Source: Wenyingzhuangia sp. 2_MG-2023
GTDB lineage: Bacteria; Bacteroidota; Bacteroidia; Flavobacteriales; Flavobacteriaceae
NCBI RefSeq assembly: GCF_030548295.1
Contig: NZ_JAUOSB010000009.1
Coordinates: 1-64,000 of the forward strand
Length of the DNA stretch: 64,000 nt
Direction of reading: 5' to 3'
Position numbers and translations under genes: made by a program. Shown here in pieces: positions 25,567-34,232 of this stretch (position 1 is the first letter of the stretch; every line of letters starts with the position of its first letter). The notes beneath the pieces are model-generated. The model saw only the letters and a list, made by a program, of their open reading frames with translations. It ran no database searches and was not told the origin of the DNA.

Positions 25567-27399
25567 ATGAAAAACTTTAAAAGATTTTTATCCTTTGCCT
25601 TGCCATACAAATGGCAAGGTTTTTTTGCCATTACATTTAACGTGTTTTATGCACTTTTTACAGCATTGTCCTATGTTGCATTAATGCCAACATTAAGCGT
25701 GTTGTTTGGAGAAACAAAAAAAAGAACCACATTACCAGAATTCCCTGGTCTTTTTCATTTGAACAAAGAATATTTAGAAAATTATCTAAATTACTTTGTT
25801 ACCCACAACACAAATCTAAACGGTACAGACAGTACTTTAGGGTATCTTGTATTCATTATTGTTTTTGTCTTTTTACTAAAAAACATATTTGGATATTTAG
25901 GAAACCTGTACATGACTTTTTTAAAAAACAATGTGCTTAAAGACATCCGAGATCGTGTATTTGAAAAAATAATTTCCTTACCAGTTTCCTACTTTTCCGA
26001 AAAAAGAAAAGGAGATGTTATTGCCAGAGCTACCAACGATATTGGTATTGTAAACTCCACTTATTTAGATTTGGTTATTGTATTTATTAGAGAACCCTTG
26101 AATATTGTTTTCACATTGATCATCATGTTTAGCATGAGTTGGGAACTATCTTTATTTATGTTCACTTTTATTCCAGTTTCTGGATTCGTAATTTCTCGTA
26201 TTACCAAAAAAATAAAAGAACAAGCCAAATCAATCTTTAGTCAAGGAGGTGAAATTTTAAGCAGTATTGAAGAATCTATCACCGGATTAAAAATTATAAA
26301 AGCATTTAATGCCGAAGATTTTATCACCCAAAAATACCACAAGCTGAGTGAAAATGTTAGAATGCTTAGTAATAAGATGGGAAAAAGAGCTGCCTTGTCT
26401 AGTCCAACTTCTGAATTTTTAGGAATTGCAACCATCTCCTGTTTGTTGTGGTTTGGAGGAAGAATGGTTTTAGCAGGAGAATCCATCAGTTCTAGTGCTT
26501 TCATTGTTTTTATGGCTCTTTCTTACAATATTCTAACACCTGCTAAAACAATTTCAAAAGCAAACAACAACCTTAGAAATGGGAATGCTGCAGGAGAAAG
26601 AGTTATAGAAATTTTAGACTCTACCAATCCTTTGGCAGATCAGAAAAATGCAATTAAGATTACTGGTTTTGAAAAAGAAATTGTGTTTGATAATATCTCA
26701 TTCAAATACGATCAAGAATATGTACTGAAAAACTTTTCATTGACCATTCCGAAAGGAAAAACAGTAGCCTTGGTTGGACAATCTGGTAGTGGAAAATCTA
26801 CCTTAGCAAATTTAATTACTCGTTTTTGGGATGTAAACAAAGGAAAAATTACTATTGATGGGATTGACATTAAAAACATAGATACCTTGTCTTTAAGAGC
26901 CCAAATGGGAATTGTAGCTCAAGAAGCTTTACTTTTTAATGACACTATCAAAAACAACATTGCTTTAGGAGTTCCTACCGCTACAGATGAGGTTGTAATA
27001 CAAGCAGCTAAAGTTGCCAATGCACATGAGTTCATTAAAGATTTGCCATTAAAATACGAAAGCCCTGTAGGTGATAGTGGCGGATTGTTGTCTGGAGGTC
27101 AAAAACAACGTATTGCTATTGCGCGTGCCGTTTTTAAAAATCCACCAATTATGATTTTAGACGAAGCTACTTCTGCTTTGGATACAGAATCTGAACACTT
27201 GGTACAACAAGCCTTAGAAAACATGATGGAAAATAGAACTTCTATTGTTATTGCCCATCGATTGTCTACCATTCAAAATGCAGATGTGATTGTAGTGCTT
27301 AAAAAAGGAGAAATTATAGAACAAGGAAAACACGAAGATTTATTAGCGTTGAAAGGGAACTATTACAATTTGGTAAACATGCAATCTTTAGAAGCATAA
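25567..27399 (+). CDS. ABC exporter, fused permease-ATPase (MsbA-like)
   Basis: This 610-residue half-transporter has an N-terminal six-helix ABC exporter domain (about 15-335) and a C-terminal nucleotide-binding domain. Walker A is GQSGSGKST at 404-412, the ABC signature LSGGQKQ at 508-514, and Walker B ILDEAT at 530-535. The switch His is in AHRLST near 563. It would act as a homodimer in the inner membrane. MsbA-like lipid or LPS-core flipping is likely given the sugar-related neighbours, but the substrate cannot be read from sequence. A 54-residue loop between TM1 and TM2 (about 46-90) is long. Confidence 0.93.
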   Translation: MKNFKRFLSFALPYKWQGFFAITFNVFYALFTALSYVALMPTLSVLFGETKKRTTLPEFPGLFHLNKEYLENYLNYFVTHNTNLNGTDSTLGYLVFIIVFVFLLKNIFGYLGNLYMTFLKNNVLKDIRDRVFEKIISLPVSYFSEKRKGDVIARATNDIGIVNSTYLDLVIVFIREPLNIVFTLIIMFSMSWELSLFMFTFIPVSGFVISRITKKIKEQAKSIFSQGGEILSSIEESITGLKIIKAFNAEDFITQKYHKLSENVRMLSNKMGKRAALSSPTSEFLGIATISCLLWFGGRMVLAGESISSSAFIVFMALSYNILTPAKTISKANNNLRNGNAAGERVIEILDSTNPLADQKNAIKITGFEKEIVFDNISFKYDQEYVLKNFSLTIPKGKTVALVGQSGSGKSTLANLITRFWDVNKGKITIDGIDIKNIDTLSLRAQMGIVAQEALLFNDTIKNNIALGVPTATDEVVIQAAKVANAHEFIKDLPLKYESPVGDSGGLLSGGQKQRIAIARAVFKNPPIMILDEATSALDTESEHLVQQALENMMENRTSIVIAHRLSTIQNADVIVVLKKGEIIEQGKHEDLLALKGNYYNLVNMQSLEA

Positions 27400-27615
27400 C
27401 ATCAAAAAACAGATACAACACTTGGACTACATTCAGTGACCATTTACATTAGAACATGATTATATTAGGCAAGTTTCAAGGTTTCCGATTACGCTCATCA
27501 ATCGGAGTCAGAATAGCTCAAGGTTTAATACTCTAAAGTCAACTATTAGGATCATCAAATGGAGTCGAGATGTAGAAAAAAGGCTTTGCACAAATCAATT
27601 TCTCACTCTTTTGTT
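27400..27615. other. Intergenic stretch without recognisable features
   Basis: These 216 bases separate two convergent genes. I see no RNA fold, promoter, terminator or credible ORF. A 6-bp inverted repeat (ccgatt / aatcgg) near 27487-27507 and a 26-codon open frame are too weak to call. Confidence 0.4.
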
Positions 27616-28155
27616 TTAAAAACTAACCTCTGTAGCTCCCAAACCATATTTTTGATAAGATGCTTCCTCATACCGCAGGGAGTATCTGTTAAAAATTCGA
27701 TACAATTCATCTTTCAAAACACCTTCCCCCACGCCGTGAATGAATACAATTTTAGGAATTCTGTTTTTGAGAGCAAATTCTACTTTATGTTTAGCAGTAT
27801 CCAATTGTTTGTTTAAAATATCTGCATTAGACATTCCCGATTTAGATTTCACCAATCTTTCTATATGCAAATCCACCTCCATCACCACCCCATACTTTTC
27901 TTGTTTGGATTTTTTAGCACTACGTTTAGGTACTTCTGTCAAATTTTCTTTCTGCCTTAGCATTTTGTTATTGATGTCTGTATACATAGACAATTTAGAC
28001 TGCTCAATATTTACTAAAATCAACTGACTTTCATCGTAAGGCAATTCAAAACCATCTTCATCCAAAACAAATATTTTTCCTTTTGTAATGTTTGCAACTT
28101 TACCTCTAACAATTGTGTCCTTGACCAATACCTTGTCACCTATTTTAAGTTTCAT
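27616..28155 (-). CDS. DUF2027/Smr-domain protein (MutS2-like C-terminus)
   Basis: This 179-residue protein combines a small N-terminal beta domain (KIGDKVLVKDTIVRGKV..., about 1-50) with a C-terminal Smr domain. The Smr core reads VDLHIERL (about 94-101, with the DxH motif) and FIHGVGEGVLKDEL (about 138-151, HGxG loop). Smr domains nick or cleave DNA or RNA and are found at the C-terminus of MutS2. Stand-alone forms with a DUF2027-like N-terminus are typical of Bacteroidota. The substrate is unknown. A lysine-rich linker (about 75-88) joins the halves. Confidence 0.88.
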   Translation of the reverse strand: MKLKIGDKVLVKDTIVRGKVANITKGKIFVLDEDGFELPYDESQLILVNIEQSKLSMYTDINNKMLRQKENLTEVPKRSAKKSKQEKYGVVMEVDLHIERLVKSKSGMSNADILNKQLDTAKHKVEFALKNRIPKIVFIHGVGEGVLKDELYRIFNRYSLRYEEASYQKYGLGATEVSF

Positions 28156-28198
28156 TTTTACTTAATTTTATATTAACATATGATCATACACATCCTAT

Positions 28199-28206
28199 TA
28201 TATTTG
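28199..28206 (+). promoter_or_regulatory. -7 element TATATTTG before the ArsC-like gene
   Basis: TATATTTG is 9 bases before an ATG at 28216 that opens a five-codon frame, and 26 bases before the phosphatase start at 28233. No TTG at -33 is visible. Confidence 0.45.
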
Positions 28207-28215
28207 TCTCTTAGC

Positions 28216-28233
28216 ATGAAAAAAAAGCGCTGA
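28216..28233 (+). CDS. Possible five-codon leader ORF (MKKKR)
   Basis: ATG AAA AAA AAG CGC TGA lies just after the -7 element, and its stop overlaps the ATG of the next gene in the sequence TGATG. Such stop-start overlap usually means translational coupling. It may be chance in an A-rich leader; no protein evidence is possible. Confidence 0.25.
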   Translation: MKKKR

Positions 28234-28868
28234 TGACTACTATCCCCAAAAACAACATTAAAGATGTATTTGAAAAAGCAATAAAAAACACAAAGTTAGG
28301 AATTCAAAGAGAAATTTTAATACAAAATATTGCTAATAAAATTGCTGAGACAATCAATAAAACAGGAATTGTAAATATAAATTTTATTTGCACACACAAC
28401 TCTAGAAGAAGTCAACTTACTCAATTATGGGCTTATTATGCCATGGAGCATTACCACATTCATACTGGATATAGTTTTTCTAGTGGTATCGAAACAACCT
28501 CTTTCCACAACAATACCATAAAAGCATTAGAAGCTTGTGGTTTTAAATTTAGCTTAGAAGAATTCAGCCATAAAAACTCAAAATATATTATAAATTATTT
28601 TGGTTCTCAAAAGGAAGTCTTAGGTTTTTCTAAACTTATTGAACATCCTATTAACGAAACTCCTTTTATAGCCATTACAACTTGTGATCATGCTGAACAA
28701 AATTGTCCTGTTATTTTAGAAGCGTCTTCACGTTTTCATTTGCCATATACAGACCCTAAAACTGAAGAAAACTCTACAAATAAAAGTGAAACCTATCTAA
28801 ACACCTCTAAATTAATTGCTGGAGAAATGGGAATCATTTTCAAAAAAGTTAAAGAACAACTTTTATAA
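28233..28868 (+). CDS. ArsC-like low-molecular-weight protein tyrosine phosphatase/arsenate reductase
   Basis: This 211-residue protein has an N-terminal helical extension of about 45 residues, then the LMW-phosphatase loop NFICTHNSRRSQLTQLWA. Here Cys53 and Arg59 form the C-x5-R catalytic signature. A Cys pair is present later (TTCDHAEQNCPV, about 151-162), which resembles the resolving cysteines of thioredoxin-coupled arsenate reductases. The Asp general acid may be in LPYTDPK. It is either an arsenate reductase or a tyrosine phosphatase; no ars operon genes (arsB, arsR) are adjacent. A five-codon frame overlaps its start. Confidence 0.82.
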   Translation: MTTIPKNNIKDVFEKAIKNTKLGIQREILIQNIANKIAETINKTGIVNINFICTHNSRRSQLTQLWAYYAMEHYHIHTGYSFSSGIETTSFHNNTIKALEACGFKFSLEEFSHKNSKYIINYFGSQKEVLGFSKLIEHPINETPFIAITTCDHAEQNCPVILEASSRFHLPYTDPKTEENSTNKSETYLNTSKLIAGEMGIIFKKVKEQLL

Positions 28869-28884
28869 TTTTCACTTTACACAT

Positions 28885-28919
28885 AAAAAAAAGCCTTTAC
28901 AAATTGTGAAGGCTTTTTT
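28885..28919 (+). terminator. Intrinsic terminator after the ArsC-like gene
   Basis: The inverted repeat aaaagcctt / aaggctttt (inner pairs aca/tgt) with a following T6 lies 16 bases after the stop codon. Confidence 0.85.
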
Positions 28920-28943
28920 ATGTCTGGATAAACTCCATAAACG

Positions 28944-28975
28944 AAAAAAACTTCTGTTTTCACAGAAGTTTTTTT
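28944..28975 (-). terminator. Intrinsic terminator of tRNA-Leu
   Basis: The 10-bp stem aaacttctgt / acagaagttt with loop tttc is followed on the minus strand by a U7 run. It lies just past the tRNA 3' end. Confidence 0.85.
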
Positions 28976-28976
28976 G

Positions 28977-29058
28977 TACGGGCGGAGAGACTCGAACTCT
29001 CACACCGCGAGGCACTAGATCCTAAGTCTAGCGTGTCTACCAATTCCACCACGCCCGC
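28977..29058 (-). tRNA. tRNA-Leu (UAG anticodon)
   Basis: The minus strand gives an 82-nt class II tRNA. The acceptor stem is GCGGGCG with CGCCCGT (terminal G-U pair) and discriminator A. The anticodon stem-loop is CTAGA-CTTAGGA-TCTAG (anticodon TAG). A variable arm TGCCTCGCGGTGT precedes the T arm GAGAGTTCGAGTCTCTC. The long variable arm, A73 and TAG anticodon identify leucine (CUN codons). CCA is not encoded. Confidence 0.95.
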
Positions 29059-29149
29059 TGTTAAAATCTTTAACGAATGCAAATATACACAATACTTGCA
29101 ATTTGCAAAGAGAAATATTATATTTTAGTACTACCATTTAATTAGCATC

Positions 29150-30547
29150 ATGAAAAACATACATTCTTACATAAAACAACACGAAAATCGTTTCTTAAAT
29201 GAACTTTTTGAATTGTTAAAAATTCCATCTATTAGTGCAGATTCAGAATACAATCCACAAATATTACAAACTGCACAAGCCGTTGCAGATGCATTAGAAA
29301 AAATAGGTTGCGAAAACATTCAGCAATTAACAACCCAAGGTAATCCTGTAGTGTATGCTGACAAAATCATAGACAGCAATCTTCCTACCGTTTTGGTTTA
29401 TGGACATTATGACGTACAACCTTCGGATCCTTTAGAACTTTGGGATACTCCACCTTTTGAGCCCATTGTAAAACAAACTGAAATCCATCCTGAGGGAGCC
29501 ATTTTTGCCAGAGGTGCTTGCGATGACAAAGGGCAAATGTTTATGCACATTAAAGCACTGGAATTTTTAATTGCTACAGAACAACTACCTTGTAACGTAA
29601 AATTTATGATTGAAGGAGAGGAAGAAATAGGCTCTCCAAGCCTTGCTCCTTTTATTAAGGAACATGCTGAATTGTTTAAAAACGATGTGATTTTAATTTC
29701 TGACACAGGAATGATCTCTAATACACAACCTTCTATCACTACAGGCTTGAGAGGTTTGAGTTATGTAGAAGTAGAAGTAACAGGACCCAACAAAGATTTG
29801 CATTCAGGTTTTTTTGGAGGTGCTGTAGCGAATCCTATCAACATATTGAGTCAAATGATTGCAAAATTACAAGACGAAAACAACCACATTACCATTCCTG
29901 GTTTTTACGACGATGTTTATGAATTGTCTGCGGAAGAAAGATCTGAAATGGCCAAAGCTCCTTTTGATCAGACTGAATACAACAAAGCCTTAAACATAGC
30001 TAAAGAAGAGGGAGAAAAAGGATACACTACGCTAGAAAGAAGTTCTGTTAGACCTACTTTGGACGTAAATGGAATTTGGGGAGGATACATTGGTGAAGGA
30101 GCCAAAACAGTATTGCCATCCAAAGCTTTTGCAAAAATTTCTATGCGATTGGTAGCGGGTCAAGATCCTGATAAGATTACCCAACTATTTACAGATTACT
30201 TTTTAAGCTTAGCTCCAAAATCTGTAAAAGTAAAAGTAAAACCACATCACGGTGGAAAAGCTTACAGAACTCCACTAGACTCTATAGGTTACCAAGCTGC
30301 TCACAAAGCCTATTCTGAAACTTTTGACAAAGCTCCGGTTCCACAACCTTCAGGAGGAAGTATCCCTATTGTTTCTTTGTTTAGTGATGTTTTTAAAAGT
30401 CATGCTATTTTGATGGGGTTTGGACTTAACAGCGATGCCATTCACTCTCCTAACGAGCATTTTGGAGTGTTTAACTTTTACAAAGGGATAGAAACTATAC
30501 CTTATTTTTACAAACACTTTACGGAACTATACACTAAAAATGCGTAA
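29150..30547 (+). CDS. M20-family dipeptidase (metallopeptidase)
   Basis: This 465-residue cytosolic zinc peptidase has metal ligands in GHYDVQP (His86, Asp88) and RGACDDKGQ (bridging Asp125 or Asp126). Others lie in EGEEEIGS (catalytic Glu157 and ligand Glu158), D181 in ISDTGM, and the C-terminal HSPNEH. A dimerisation domain spans about residues 195-350. This is the CNDP/PepV-like group annotated as beta-Ala-His or general dipeptidases. The closing codons overlap the next gene by 8 bases, suggesting coupled translation with the OsmC protein. Confidence 0.92.
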   Translation: MKNIHSYIKQHENRFLNELFELLKIPSISADSEYNPQILQTAQAVADALEKIGCENIQQLTTQGNPVVYADKIIDSNLPTVLVYGHYDVQPSDPLELWDTPPFEPIVKQTEIHPEGAIFARGACDDKGQMFMHIKALEFLIATEQLPCNVKFMIEGEEEIGSPSLAPFIKEHAELFKNDVILISDTGMISNTQPSITTGLRGLSYVEVEVTGPNKDLHSGFFGGAVANPINILSQMIAKLQDENNHITIPGFYDDVYELSAEERSEMAKAPFDQTEYNKALNIAKEEGEKGYTTLERSSVRPTLDVNGIWGGYIGEGAKTVLPSKAFAKISMRLVAGQDPDKITQLFTDYFLSLAPKSVKVKVKPHHGGKAYRTPLDSIGYQAAHKAYSETFDKAPVPQPSGGSIPIVSLFSDVFKSHAILMGFGLNSDAIHSPNEHFGVFNFYKGIETIPYFYKHFTELYTKNA

Positions 30548-30998
30548 CACACACAAGTACAAAATAGGACTCTTATGGCAAGGTGCTATCGATTTGAATA
30601 AAAACTATCGATATAGCAAAACCTATCAATTAAGTTTTGAAAACAAGCCCGCTATTATAGGTTCTGCGGATGCAACTTTTCATGGAGATGCCAATCTTTA
30701 CAATCCCGAAGAACTTTTATTATCGGCTTTGGCATCTTGTCATATGATGTCCTTTTTTTATTTGTGTAGCAAAGAGAAAATAAAAATTGAATCCTATCAA
30801 GACGAACCCATTGGTTTTTTAAAAGTAAACGCAAATGGAAGTGGTCAATTTGAAGAGGTTATTTTACAACCCAACATCAAGACATATGAAGAAAATTTAA
30901 AAAAAGTAGTTTTGTTGTTTGAACAAGCTAACGAATATTGTTTTATTGCAAGATCGTGCAATTTTAAGATAAAATACCTTCCAAAAATTAGCAACTAA
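30540..30998 (+). CDS. OsmC-family peroxide-reducing protein
   Basis: This 152-residue protein has the two redox Cys of OsmC/Ohr proteins. Cys67 is in LSALASCHMM, preceded by NPEELLLSAL, and Cys140 is in NEYCFIARSC. These proteins reduce organic hydroperoxides using lipoylated or other thiol partners. The N-terminal beta-strands (KTYQLSFENKPAIIGSAD) are typical. It overlaps the peptidase gene by 8 bases and its stop overlaps the convergent esterase gene by 4 bases. Confidence 0.9.
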   Translation: MRNTHKYKIGLLWQGAIDLNKNYRYSKTYQLSFENKPAIIGSADATFHGDANLYNPEELLLSALASCHMMSFFYLCSKEKIKIESYQDEPIGFLKVNANGSGQFEEVILQPNIKTYEENLKKVVLLFEQANEYCFIARSCNFKIKYLPKISN

Positions 30999-31723
30999 AG
31001 ATAAATTGCCACCATTTTTCGCCAATATTTAGCTCTATGTGCTTCTCCATCCCACTCGTAAAACTGATATGGAATTTGTTTTTCGTCAAAAATAGTTCGT
31101 AAATGATAATTGCTTTCTAAAAATAAATCTTCTTTTCCTACTGCTAAAATGATATCTAGCTTGGCAATATTTTCAATTAAAACCTCATCATTTACATTTT
31201 TCAAATATTGATTTGGCATGTTAAAATACACATAGTCATTATGGTAACCCTCAAGTAAATCACCATAGTAACCTTTGGAAATTGTCAAATCATAACGACC
31301 ACTCATTCCCACAACTTTGCAAAACAATTCAGGATGTCTCATGGCAATATTTACTGCGTGATAGGAACCCAAACTACATCCAGCAGAAATGATATTAGGA
31401 TTGTTATTCAACTCTTCCATCAAAGGAAATACCTCACTCAGAATGTAGTTTTCATACTGATTGTGTCTATATATTCTATGTCCTGGATGTACAAAATTGT
31501 TGTAAAAAGTTTCTGTATCTATGCTGTCTAAACAATAAATCTGCAAATAACCGTTTTCAATTTTTTCTTCTAGAGCCTTAATCACTCTCCAGTTTTCATA
31601 ATCATAAAAGCGTCCCATTCTAGGCGGAAAAAAAAGAACTTTGGCACCAGCATGTCCAAAGACAAGCAACTCCATATCTCTTTCTAAATTGGGACTATAC
31701 CACTTGTGGTATTCTCTTTTCAT
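30995..31723 (-). CDS. Esterase-fold alpha/beta hydrolase
   Basis: This 242-residue cytoplasmic protein of the esterase D/antigen 85-like group has a nucleophile elbow GCSLGSYHA with Ser117. The catalytic Asp is probably in VGKEDLFLE and the catalytic His in DGEAHRAKYW. No signal peptide is present. The opening MKREYHKWYSPNLERDMELL is the typical start of this family, in which natural substrates are unknown. It lies 20 bases downstream of the SGNH hydrolase on the same strand, so the two hydrolases may form an operon. Confidence 0.85.
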   Translation of the reverse strand: MKREYHKWYSPNLERDMELLVFGHAGAKVLFFPPRMGRFYDYENWRVIKALEEKIENGYLQIYCLDSIDTETFYNNFVHPGHRIYRHNQYENYILSEVFPLMEELNNNPNIISAGCSLGSYHAVNIAMRHPELFCKVVGMSGRYDLTISKGYYGDLLEGYHNDYVYFNMPNQYLKNVNDEVLIENIAKLDIILAVGKEDLFLESNYHLRTIFDEKQIPYQFYEWDGEAHRAKYWRKMVAIYL

Positions 31724-31743
31724 AGCTATATATTATACACCGT

Positions 31744-32352
31744 TTAACTATTTTGCAATGTAGCGAACGATTCTGAATGAGCAGAAATAATATTAAACCA
31801 AACCTGATACCCTTTTTTATTCAAGTGCAGACCATCTTCTATAAAATAATCGCCATTTGGTTCTCCTTTTTCATTCAACATTGCTTCATAAATATCTATA
31901 AAATAAAGGTTTTCTTCCGACTCTGCCAATTCTTTTATTTTACTATTTGTGTATCGTATGCTTCCTGCCAAATACCATCTACTAGGACTTGGTTTTATAG
32001 ACACAAATGTAACGGGTATATTTCCATAATCTTCTCTAATCTGTGTTAACAATGTCTTAAAAAACAACACCACTTCCTCAGGGTGTCTTCCGTCTCCTAA
32101 ATCATTATCCCCAGCATAAATCATGATTGCTTTTGGATGCAAACCTTCAAAATTATTTTTATAAAACCATGAACATGCTGCCATGGTAGAACCTCCAAAA
32201 GCCAAATTAATCGGCTTGTATTCTTTGAAGAAGACTGTCAAATCATCCCACAAATTAAACGATGAACTTCCGTAAAAAACCATTTCAGGAACGTAAGTCA
32301 ACGCTTTTTTTTCTTTTTCTAGCCTATTTATTTCTTCATTGTACCAAAACAT
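31744..32352 (-). CDS. SGNH/GDSL-type hydrolase
   Basis: This 202-residue esterase/lipase-like enzyme has block I in MVFYGSSSFNLWDD (nucleophile Ser at 30 or nearby) and a conserved Gly in AFGGSTM. Block III Asn is in AGDNDLGDG and the block V Asp-His pair in EDGLHLNKKGY (about 172-182). No signal peptide is visible, so it is probably cytosolic. The substrate is unknown. A -7 element TAACTTTG at 32387-32380 on the minus strand lies 28 bases before the start. Confidence 0.88.
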   Translation of the reverse strand: MFWYNEEINRLEKEKKALTYVPEMVFYGSSSFNLWDDLTVFFKEYKPINLAFGGSTMAACSWFYKNNFEGLHPKAIMIYAGDNDLGDGRHPEEVVLFFKTLLTQIREDYGNIPVTFVSIKPSPSRWYLAGSIRYTNSKIKELAESEENLYFIDIYEAMLNEKGEPNGDYFIEDGLHLNKKGYQVWFNIISAHSESFATLQNS

Positions 32353-32428
32353 CTTCGTAATCTTTTAAAAATAGAGGTGCAAAGTTAATCAAAAAAACAC
32401 TTTAGAATTCTAAACATCTGTTATTTAA

Positions 32429-32788
32429 CTACTTTACAAACCCTAATTCCTTCTGTTTCTTCTTAGAAAAACTAGCCACAACCAAATCGTAAGAATGATC
32501 TACCCACTTTTTTAAATCATGACTAGACATATCATCTTCTAACAAAATGGTATTCCAATGTTTTTTGCTCATATGATATCCTGGAGCCACTGCATTGTAA
32601 TTTTCTCTTAATACTAAAGCTTGTTCTGGATCGCATTTTAAATTTACAGCATGCGGTAGTTTATCCAACCCTGTCAATGCAAACATTTTATCAACCACTT
32701 TAAAAACCAACGTAGATTCATCAAAAGGAAAACTTTCTGTAACGTGTAATTTTAAAAGACAATACATTCTTAAATCTTCTATATTCAT
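32429..32788 (-). CDS. MmcQ/YjbR-family protein
   Basis: This 119-residue protein has the YjbR signature 'P.....LK..P' and 'YH..K.HW...'. Here these read VNLKCDPEQALVLRE (about 47-61) and GYHMSKKHWNTILL (about 70-83). MmcQ/YjbR proteins have a CyaY-like fold and are annotated as putative DNA-binding, though evidence for DNA binding is limited. The start MNIEDLRMYCL is normal for the family. It stands alone. Confidence 0.88.
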   Translation of the reverse strand: MNIEDLRMYCLLKLHVTESFPFDESTLVFKVVDKMFALTGLDKLPHAVNLKCDPEQALVLRENYNAVAPGYHMSKKHWNTILLEDDMSSHDLKKWVDHSYDLVVASFSKKKQKELGFVK

Positions 32789-32874
32789 ATTTTATTTAAA
32801 TTTATAGTTCCTTATAAAACCGGACAAGAGATCTTATTCTATTTTGTAAGTTTACAATTAAAACTAAGATTTTT

Positions 32875-34212
32875 ATGAGTTTTACCATCAATCCATACAA
32901 TCAAGACAAGATAAATCAATATTCTTTCTTATCAAATAAAGAATTGGAATTAGAACTTAATTTCATCAATCATAGTTACGACCAATGGAAACAAACATCA
33001 AATTCAAAGAAACAGAAATTAGGTTTAAAACTTGGTCAATTATTGATCAACGAAAAAGAAGCTTTGGCCACATTAGTGAGTACTGAAATGGGAAAACCTA
33101 TTAAAGAAGCTATTGCAGAAGTAGAAAAATGCAAAACTTTAATAGATTATTTTACTCAGAATTTTGAAACTTTTTTAAGTGATGTAACCATAGACGAAAA
33201 CACTTATATTCACTATACACCTACAGGTGCTGTTTTTGGAATTATGCCATGGAATTTCCCTCTTTGGCAAGTATTCCGATTTGTATTCCCAAACATTATG
33301 GCCGGAAATGTAAGCATTTTAAAACATGCCCCAAACACTTTTGGTTGTGGAGAATTTCTTCAAGAATTATTTTTAGAAGCAGGTTTCCCAAAGCATGTCT
33401 TTACCAACGTAATTGTAGACATTGCCCAAGTAGAACAAATCGTAGCGCATTCCGTAGTGCAAGGGGTTTGTGTTACCGGAAGTGCCAAAGCTGGTAGTTC
33501 CGTGGCAAGTTTAGCAGGCAAGTATTTAAAAAAATCTGTATTAGAATTAGGAGGTACAGATGCTTGTGTTTTGTTGAACGATGCAGATTTTGAAACAGCT
33601 CTAACCGCCACCTTTAATTCTAGAATGGCAAATGCAGGACAAGTATGTATTGCTCCTAAAAGGATTTTTATTCCCCACGGCAAGCTAAATGATGTAGTTG
33701 ATGTATTTAAAACTAAAATTGATGAATTGATTTTAGGAAACCCTTTAGATCTCAAAACAACTATGGGTCCCATTTCTAAAGCAGAATTTTTACCCATTCT
33801 AAAAGATCAAGTAGAGAAAGCTGTTGATTTAGGAGCTCAACTATTAACTGGAGGAAACATAAAATCACCTTTTTTTGAACCTACAATCTTGATTTTAAAC
33901 ACTGATAATGAAATTTTAAAAGAAGAGATTTTTGGACCTGTAATCTGTTTGATTCCCTACAAAGACGAAACCACTTTGCTCAAAGATATTAACAACACAG
34001 ACTATGGTTTGGGTACTGCTATTTGGTCACGTGATATTTTAAAAGCAAAAAACTGGGCTGCTCAAATTGAAACAGGCTATGTAAGTATCAATAAAATTGT
34101 AAAATCTGATGTAAAATATCCTTTTGGAGGTATTAAAAAATCAGGATACGGAAAGGAATTAGGAGAAGACGGATTTAAGACTTTTTTAAATGCAAAAACA
34201 ATTGCTTTGTAA
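32875..34212 (+). CDS. gabD: NAD-dependent succinate-semialdehyde dehydrogenase family
   Basis: This 445-residue aldehyde dehydrogenase oxidises semialdehydes to acids with NAD(P)+. The catalytic Cys258 is in ANAGQVCIA and the general base Glu224 in LELGGTD. The conserved Asn is in MPWNFPL (127). It is shorter than E. coli GabD (482), which is typical of the Bacteroidota Sad/YneI group. The C-terminal GGIKKSGYGKELGEDGF is the ALDH oligomerisation tail. Succinate semialdehyde is the probable but not certain substrate, since no gabT or amine pathway gene is adjacent. It is convergent with hemW. Confidence 0.88.
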   Translation: MSFTINPYNQDKINQYSFLSNKELELELNFINHSYDQWKQTSNSKKQKLGLKLGQLLINEKEALATLVSTEMGKPIKEAIAEVEKCKTLIDYFTQNFETFLSDVTIDENTYIHYTPTGAVFGIMPWNFPLWQVFRFVFPNIMAGNVSILKHAPNTFGCGEFLQELFLEAGFPKHVFTNVIVDIAQVEQIVAHSVVQGVCVTGSAKAGSSVASLAGKYLKKSVLELGGTDACVLLNDADFETALTATFNSRMANAGQVCIAPKRIFIPHGKLNDVVDVFKTKIDELILGNPLDLKTTMGPISKAEFLPILKDQVEKAVDLGAQLLTGGNIKSPFFEPTILILNTDNEILKEEIFGPVICLIPYKDETTLLKDINNTDYGLGTAIWSRDILKAKNWAAQIETGYVSINKIVKSDVKYPFGGIKKSGYGKELGEDGFKTFLNAKTIAL

Positions 34213-34232
34213 AAAACAGTAAATCTATTGTT

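Noticed and set aside
27456-27540. 26-codon open frame in the gap at 27400-27615
   Set aside because: No composition, promoter or spacing support; chance frame.
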